Positions 59,697 to 64,000 of a DNA stretch of 64,000 nt are shown here, piece after piece (the stretch's first letter is position 1; each line of letters starts with the position of its first letter). The notes under the pieces are model-generated. The model saw only the letters and a list, made by a program, of their open reading frames with translations. It made no database searches and was not told where the DNA came from. The translations under genes were made by a program, and so were the position numbers. Location: contig NZ_JBGFGP010000062.1 in NCBI RefSeq assembly GCF_041224545.1, positions 1-64,000 of the forward strand. Reading direction: 5' to 3'. The stretch is from Sedimentitalea sp041224545. GTDB lineage: Bacteria > Pseudomonadota > Alphaproteobacteria > Rhodobacterales > Rhodobacteraceae.

Positions 59697-61609
59697 TGGC
59701 GGTGATCACTCCAAAGGTGCAAGGCTTTGATCTGCCTGACACATGGCGTCGGAAGCGGATCAAGTATGTCGCCACCTATAACGATGAGGCTCTGTCCGAC
59801 GACACAGACGAGTTCAAGGAAATCGAGTACATCGAGATTTCCGGCGTCTCTCTGGTTGGAGGTATCGAAAACGTCTCTTCGCTCCAGTTCCACAAAGCGC
59901 CATCCCGAGCGCGGCGCATCTTGCGCGGTGGAGATACCCTTGTTTCTACGGTTAGGACCTATCTCAAGGCCATCGCCACGGTGCGAGAGGCACCGAACAA
60001 CCTGATTGCGTCAACCGGGTTTTGCGTGATCCGGCCGGGCGAAGAGATCGACGCTGCGTTTCTCGGTTGGGTGATGAAGTCGGAGCCCATAGTCGGCGAG
60101 ATTGTCGCCCGCTCTGTCGGGGTAAGCTACCCGGCCACCAACGCCAGCGAGGTGGTGAAGCTGGAAGTTCCTCTCCCCGACCTCGACACCCAGCGGCGGA
60201 TTGCGGGGTATCTGGATGACAAGACGGCGCGGATTGATGCGCTGATCGAGAAAAAAAGGGCGCTGCTGGACCGTATGGCGGAGAAATGCCAAGCCCTCAT
60301 CACCCGCGCCGTCACCCGTGGCCTCAACCCCGACACCCCCCTGAAAGACAGCGGCATTGATTGGCTCGGCAAGGTTCCGGCGCATTGGAAGGTGAAGAAG
60401 CTCAAGTACCTCACGCCCAAGGTGAGTGTCGGCATCGTTGTGACGCCCGCGAGTTGGTACGCCGAAGAAGGCGTGTTGGCACTGCGCGGCCTCAATATTC
60501 GCCCGATGGGTTTCGACCTTCAAGAAACCCGGCTGATTAGTGACGATGGGCACGAGTACCACGCCAAGTCAGAGTTGCGGGAAGGCGACCTGGTTTCAGT
60601 GCGGACCGGCGATCCGGGCACAACGGCAGTTGTCACAGAAGACCTTGCAGGCTCGAATTGCGTTGATCTGGTGATAATCCGCCGCCCAACCGAGATGGTC
60701 CCACGATATCTAGGTTGGTTTCTCAACAGCAACGTCGCCAAAGTTCAGTATCAGTTGGGGTCCGAAGGAGCTTTGCAGGCTCATTTCAATGTTGAGACCT
60801 CCAAAGAGACCTTAATAGCGGTGCCGCCAAACACGGAGCAGACCGATATTGTTGCGCATCTTGAAGCTGCGCTCGCTGACCATGACGTGATCGCAGGAAA
60901 AATAGCGACTAGCGTGGAGAAGCTGACCGAATACCGCGCTGCCCTCGTCACCGCCGCCGTGACGGGCAAGATCAAGGCGCTGCTGAGCGAGGACGCGCCC
61001 AAGCCCGCCAAGAAGCAGGCCCCCGTCGCCTTCAAACGCTCGGTGCTGGCCGCCTATATCGCAGACACGCTCTGCGACCACCCCACCTTTGGCCGGGTGA
61101 AGTTCCAGAAACTCTTGCACCTGTGCGAAGCGCATCTGGAAATTCAGGAGGTCGCGGGCAACTACCACCGCGACGCCGCTGGCCCGTTCGACACGCAGAT
61201 GATGCGCTCCGTTCATTCCCAGATCGAAAAACAGGGCTGGATCGCGCCAGTGAAGGGCGACATGGGCTGGACCTATGCCCGAGGCGAGAAGGTGGACGGC
61301 TACCGCGACCACTTCGACCGCTATTTCGGCGACCGCAAAGAGGCGCTGGAAGACCTGCTCGCCCTGATCGCACCGATGAAGACCCAGCAGGCCGAAATCG
61401 TCTCAACCGCCTTTGCCGCGTGGAACGATCTGCTGCTGGAGGGCAATACACCCAGCGATGATGAGATCGTGGACCTGATCCTGAACGACTGGACCGAGAG
61501 CAAGAAGGCGATCAGCGCCGACCGCTGGCATAACGCCCTCGTGTGGATGCGCGAAAAGGGCCTCACCCCGCGCGGTCTGGGGGAGCATACGAAGAGGAAA
61601 GGGGCTTAG
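59696..61609 (+). CDS. hsdS: Type I specificity subunit HsdS with extra C-terminal domain
   Basis: A 637-residue protein. Two target-recognition domains (about 1-165 and 225-390) are each followed by a conserved helical spacer (TQRRIAGYLDDKTARIDALI and TEQTDIVAHLEAALADHDV). DNA specificity is not readable from sequence. After about residue 440 lies a further 200-residue domain beginning FKRSVLAAYIADTL, with RVKFQKLLHLCEAHLEIQ and YHRDAAGPFD. Ordinary HsdS ends before this, at about 400-450 residues. The segment vaguely resembles Panacea/SocA-like domains, which is only an impression. Confidence 0.9.
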   Translation: MAVITPKVQGFDLPDTWRRKRIKYVATYNDEALSDDTDEFKEIEYIEISGVSLVGGIENVSSLQFHKAPSRARRILRGGDTLVSTVRTYLKAIATVREAPNNLIASTGFCVIRPGEEIDAAFLGWVMKSEPIVGEIVARSVGVSYPATNASEVVKLEVPLPDLDTQRRIAGYLDDKTARIDALIEKKRALLDRMAEKCQALITRAVTRGLNPDTPLKDSGIDWLGKVPAHWKVKKLKYLTPKVSVGIVVTPASWYAEEGVLALRGLNIRPMGFDLQETRLISDDGHEYHAKSELREGDLVSVRTGDPGTTAVVTEDLAGSNCVDLVIIRRPTEMVPRYLGWFLNSNVAKVQYQLGSEGALQAHFNVETSKETLIAVPPNTEQTDIVAHLEAALADHDVIAGKIATSVEKLTEYRAALVTAAVTGKIKALLSEDAPKPAKKQAPVAFKRSVLAAYIADTLCDHPTFGRVKFQKLLHLCEAHLEIQEVAGNYHRDAAGPFDTQMMRSVHSQIEKQGWIAPVKGDMGWTYARGEKVDGYRDHFDRYFGDRKEALEDLLALIAPMKTQQAEIVSTAFAAWNDLLLEGNTPSDDEIVDLILNDWTESKKAISADRWHNALVWMREKGLTPRGLGEHTKRKGA

Positions 61610-61610
61610 A

Positions 61611-62459
61611 TTGGCAGGTCGTGGCAACCCTTGGGATGTTCCAGAATGGCACTTCGTGCGCCAGGAAGCCATGTTGGTGCGCCACCTCATCGGAGCCGGA
61701 GCAACGGCTTTGGGGCAAGCCAACTATGCGAACAAGAAGGGCGAGTATTACCGCGCCTTTTTTGAATTGTCGGTTGGGATGGAACGTCTGGCGAAGCTGA
61801 TCTTGGTTGTTGACTATGCCTTGTCCAACAATGGGGCCTTGCCGGACGAAAGCTATGTTCGCCACTACGGGCATCTACTGGGCAAGCTCTTTTCAGAGGT
61901 TGAGCGGGTCAGCTCGGATCACGATCTGAGTTTGGATTATCAACGCCCGACCGATGCAGTAGCTTCCGCAATCATCGAAAACCTAGACGCCTTCGCTGAT
62001 GCAAAGCGAGGCCGATATGCGAATTTCAATGCCATCGGAGACCCCAAAAACGGTCAGCACGAACCCATTGGCAAGTGGTGGGCAGAGGTGGCCGAGGCTA
62101 TCCTCAAACAACGATACTACGGTCAGAAGGTGCAGCAGACAGTAGAAGGCAACGCCCGCATCGTGAGCGCCATCTATGGCGGCCACGCGGCTGTGCTGCA
62201 CACGACCGAAACCCGCGACGTTGTTGACGATCTTGAACTCTCGTCCCGCCGAACTGGCCAAACCAAACTGGTTCAAAAGTGGTCGCGCTATCACGCACTC
62301 ACGGTCGCCCGTTGGTTAGCCGACGTGTTTTGTGAGCTGACGTGGGACGCGGCCCAAAAACACGGCATGGATGCTTTCTACGGAAGCTGGGAGTTTCTTT
62401 ATACTTACCGGGTTGAAGATGATTTGTTGAAATCTCGCAAGATTTGGCCGTTAAATTAG
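61611..62459 (+). CDS. Unrecognised protein between hsdS and hsdR
   Basis: A 282-residue soluble, mostly helical protein with no recognised motif. YYRAFFELSVGMERLAKLIL suggests a helical bundle of HEPN type, but no clear RxxxxH catalytic pair was found. Start is TTG 61611, one base after the hsdS stop, with AGGAAAGGGG upstream. Its stop lies 9 bp before hsdR, so it is cotranscribed with the restriction genes. A role in regulating or assisting the restriction system is inferred from position alone. Confidence 0.7.
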   Translation: MAGRGNPWDVPEWHFVRQEAMLVRHLIGAGATALGQANYANKKGEYYRAFFELSVGMERLAKLILVVDYALSNNGALPDESYVRHYGHLLGKLFSEVERVSSDHDLSLDYQRPTDAVASAIIENLDAFADAKRGRYANFNAIGDPKNGQHEPIGKWWAEVAEAILKQRYYGQKVQQTVEGNARIVSAIYGGHAAVLHTTETRDVVDDLELSSRRTGQTKLVQKWSRYHALTVARWLADVFCELTWDAAQKHGMDAFYGSWEFLYTYRVEDDLLKSRKIWPLN

Positions 62460-62468
62460 TGAGTTGAT

Positions 62469-64000
62469 ATGGCAGGGCACACCGAGACCGATTTTGAGAA
62501 GGCAATTGAACACGGGCTGACCTCTCAGGGGGGATACGCTCGCCGGTCGCCTGCCGACTTCGATGAGGACTTGTGCCTGTTTCCTGCCGATGTCGTTGGG
62601 TTCCTCAAGGACACGCAGCCCCAGAAATGGGATCAGCTCGAAGCCCTGTTGAAGGGGCAGACAGAGGATCAGGTGCTGTCCGACCTTGCCAAGGAACTGA
62701 CGACAAAGGGGACGTTGCATGTCCTGCGCCACGGGTTTCGCTGCTACGGCAAGACCCTCCGGCTGGCCTATTTCCAGCCGAACACGGGCATGAACCCTGA
62801 AACGACTGCGCTTTATGCTAAGAACCGGCTGACGATCACGCGGCAAGTCGCCTTCACCTCGGTCAAGAAAGCCTCCGGCGGCAAGGCCAAGCGGTGCATC
62901 CTCGATGTGACGCTTGCCGTGAACGGCCTGCCGGTCGCCACCGCCGAGTTGAAGAACCCGCTCACCGGCCAGCGGGCCGTGGACGCCAAGAAACAGTATG
63001 AGCGCGACCGCGACGAACGCGACCTGATGTTCAAGTTCAAGGAACGCGCCCTCGTGCATTTCGCCTTGGACCCGGACGAGGTTTGGATGACAACGCGCCT
63101 CAAGGGGGGCGAGACGTTCTTTCTGCCGTTCAACAAAGGGCACAACCGAGGCGCGGGCAACCCGCCTGTCGAGGGCGACTGGAAGACTGCCTACCTCTGG
63201 AATGAGGTCTTGGCCCGAGATAGCCTCTTGGACATCCTGCAACGGTTCATGCATTTGGAGGTTAAGGAAAAGAAGGTTGCCACCGACCGAGGGCCGAAGA
63301 CTGTCCGCAAAGAAACGATGGTTTTCCCTAGATATCATCAGCTCGATGCAGTGCGGAAGCTCGTGACCCACGCAAAGGAACATGGAGCGGGTCGCAACTA
63401 CCTCGTCCAGCACTCTGCGGGGTCAGGCAAATCGAACAGCATCGCATGGCTGGCGCACCGTCTCGCGGGCCTGCATGACGCGGTGGATGCGAAGATTTTC
63501 CATTCGGTTATCGTGGTGACAGACCGCCTTGTTCTGGATCAGCAGTTGCAGAATACGATCTACCAGTTCGAGCATAAGACCGGCGTTGTCGAGAAGATAG
63601 ACGAGAATACCCAGCAACTCGCCCGTGCGATCTCGAACGGGGTTCCGATCATCATTTCCACGATCCAGAAGTTCCCGTTCATCGCTCAGGCACTGCGCAC
63701 TCTGGAGGACAAGGGCGAAGAGCTGACGCTGACCACGGCGGGCAAGCGATATGCCGTGATCGTGGACGAGGCGCATTCTTCTCAGACAGGCGAAACAGCA
63801 TCGGCCCTGCGCGGCATGTTGAACAAGGACGGGATTGAGGCCGCCATCGCTGCCCAGCTTTCGGATGTAGAAGATGAGAACCTGACGGATGAGGCAAAAA
63901 GGGCGATCCTGCGGGACACTCTGCGACGTGGGAAGCAGCCGAACCTGAGTTTCTTCGCCTTCACGGCAACACCCAAGTTCAAGACCAAGGCGATGTTCGA
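62469..64000 (+). CDS. hsdR: Type I restriction subunit HsdR (partial, runs off the window)
   Basis: At least 510 residues of the ATP-dependent restriction motor. The nuclease domain has the PD-(D/E)xK pattern: Asp in RCILDVTLAVNG and ELK in VATAELKNPLTGQ. The SF2 helicase has Walker A HSAGSGKSNSIAWLA, DEAH-type motif VIVDEAHSSQ, and motif III FFAFTATPK. It cuts unmodified DNA with HsdM and HsdS. The start ATG 62469 is 9 bp after the upstream gene. The rest of the helicase and the C-terminal domain lie beyond 64000. Confidence 0.94.
   Translation, partial: MAGHTETDFEKAIEHGLTSQGGYARRSPADFDEDLCLFPADVVGFLKDTQPQKWDQLEALLKGQTEDQVLSDLAKELTTKGTLHVLRHGFRCYGKTLRLAYFQPNTGMNPETTALYAKNRLTITRQVAFTSVKKASGGKAKRCILDVTLAVNGLPVATAELKNPLTGQRAVDAKKQYERDRDERDLMFKFKERALVHFALDPDEVWMTTRLKGGETFFLPFNKGHNRGAGNPPVEGDWKTAYLWNEVLARDSLLDILQRFMHLEVKEKKVATDRGPKTVRKETMVFPRYHQLDAVRKLVTHAKEHGAGRNYLVQHSAGSGKSNSIAWLAHRLAGLHDAVDAKIFHSVIVVTDRLVLDQQLQNTIYQFEHKTGVVEKIDENTQQLARAISNGVPIIISTIQKFPFIAQALRTLEDKGEELTLTTAGKRYAVIVDEAHSSQTGETASALRGMLNKDGIEAAIAAQLSDVEDENLTDEAKRAILRDTLRRGKQPNLSFFAFTATPKFKTKAMF

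Overview
The window reads as a chromosomal segment of a marine alphaproteobacterium of the Rhodobacteraceae (Roseobacter group). The sequence is GC-rich. It carries the regB-senC-regA redox regulators, sox genes, TRAP and polyamine ABC transporters, a dihydroxypropanesulfonate (DHPS) catabolic operon, a FYDLN acid-domain protein, and tsaD divergent from hemD with hemY nearby. No phage genes or CRISPR array were seen.

Layout. 1-450: the 3' end of a truncated IS6-type transposase, an inverted-repeat element of about 90 bp, and a truncated glutathione S-transferase gene. 535-2738: a WYL regulator divergent from that dead gene, then a lytic transglycosylase. 2810-16787: a polyamine block. It holds a leftward potA-D-B-C operon, an ArgE-like deacetylase, a class III aminotransferase, a GntR regulator, and a rightward potF-G-H-I operon ending in a PuuB-like oxidase. 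16863-20876: UDP-glucose dehydrogenase and soxYZB without other sox genes. 21040-22876: an orphan NarL-type response regulator and a LacI regulator.

23008-32059: the centrepiece, one rightward operon encoding a small membrane protein, a TRAP transporter, HpsN/HpsO/HpsP-like dehydrogenases, a universal stress protein, sulfopyruvate decarboxylase (ComDE) and an FMN-dependent 2-hydroxyacid dehydrogenase (SlcD candidate). Together these can import DHPS and convert it through sulfolactate and sulfopyruvate to sulfoacetaldehyde. Two LacI-type palindromes lie in the divergent promoter region. The operon ends against a decayed IS481 element, and xsc, pta and a sulfite exporter are not present in the window.

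32789-34749: an ABC-2 exporter pair and a small secreted protein. 35120-41870: regB, senC, regA, a GT61 glycosyltransferase, an HD hydrolase, an FkbM methyltransferase and ahcY. 42110-56560: mostly housekeeping genes (gpsA, tsaD, hemD, hemY, pyk, rpmI, rplT), plus a class D beta-lactamase and a second GntR regulator flanked by a nested palindromic element. 56636-56711: tRNA-Ala(GGC). 57567 to the end: a type I restriction-modification operon in which HsdS has an extra C-terminal domain and an unrecognised gene sits between hsdS and hsdR. hsdR runs off the window.

Functions come from motif and family recognition by eye. No database search was possible.
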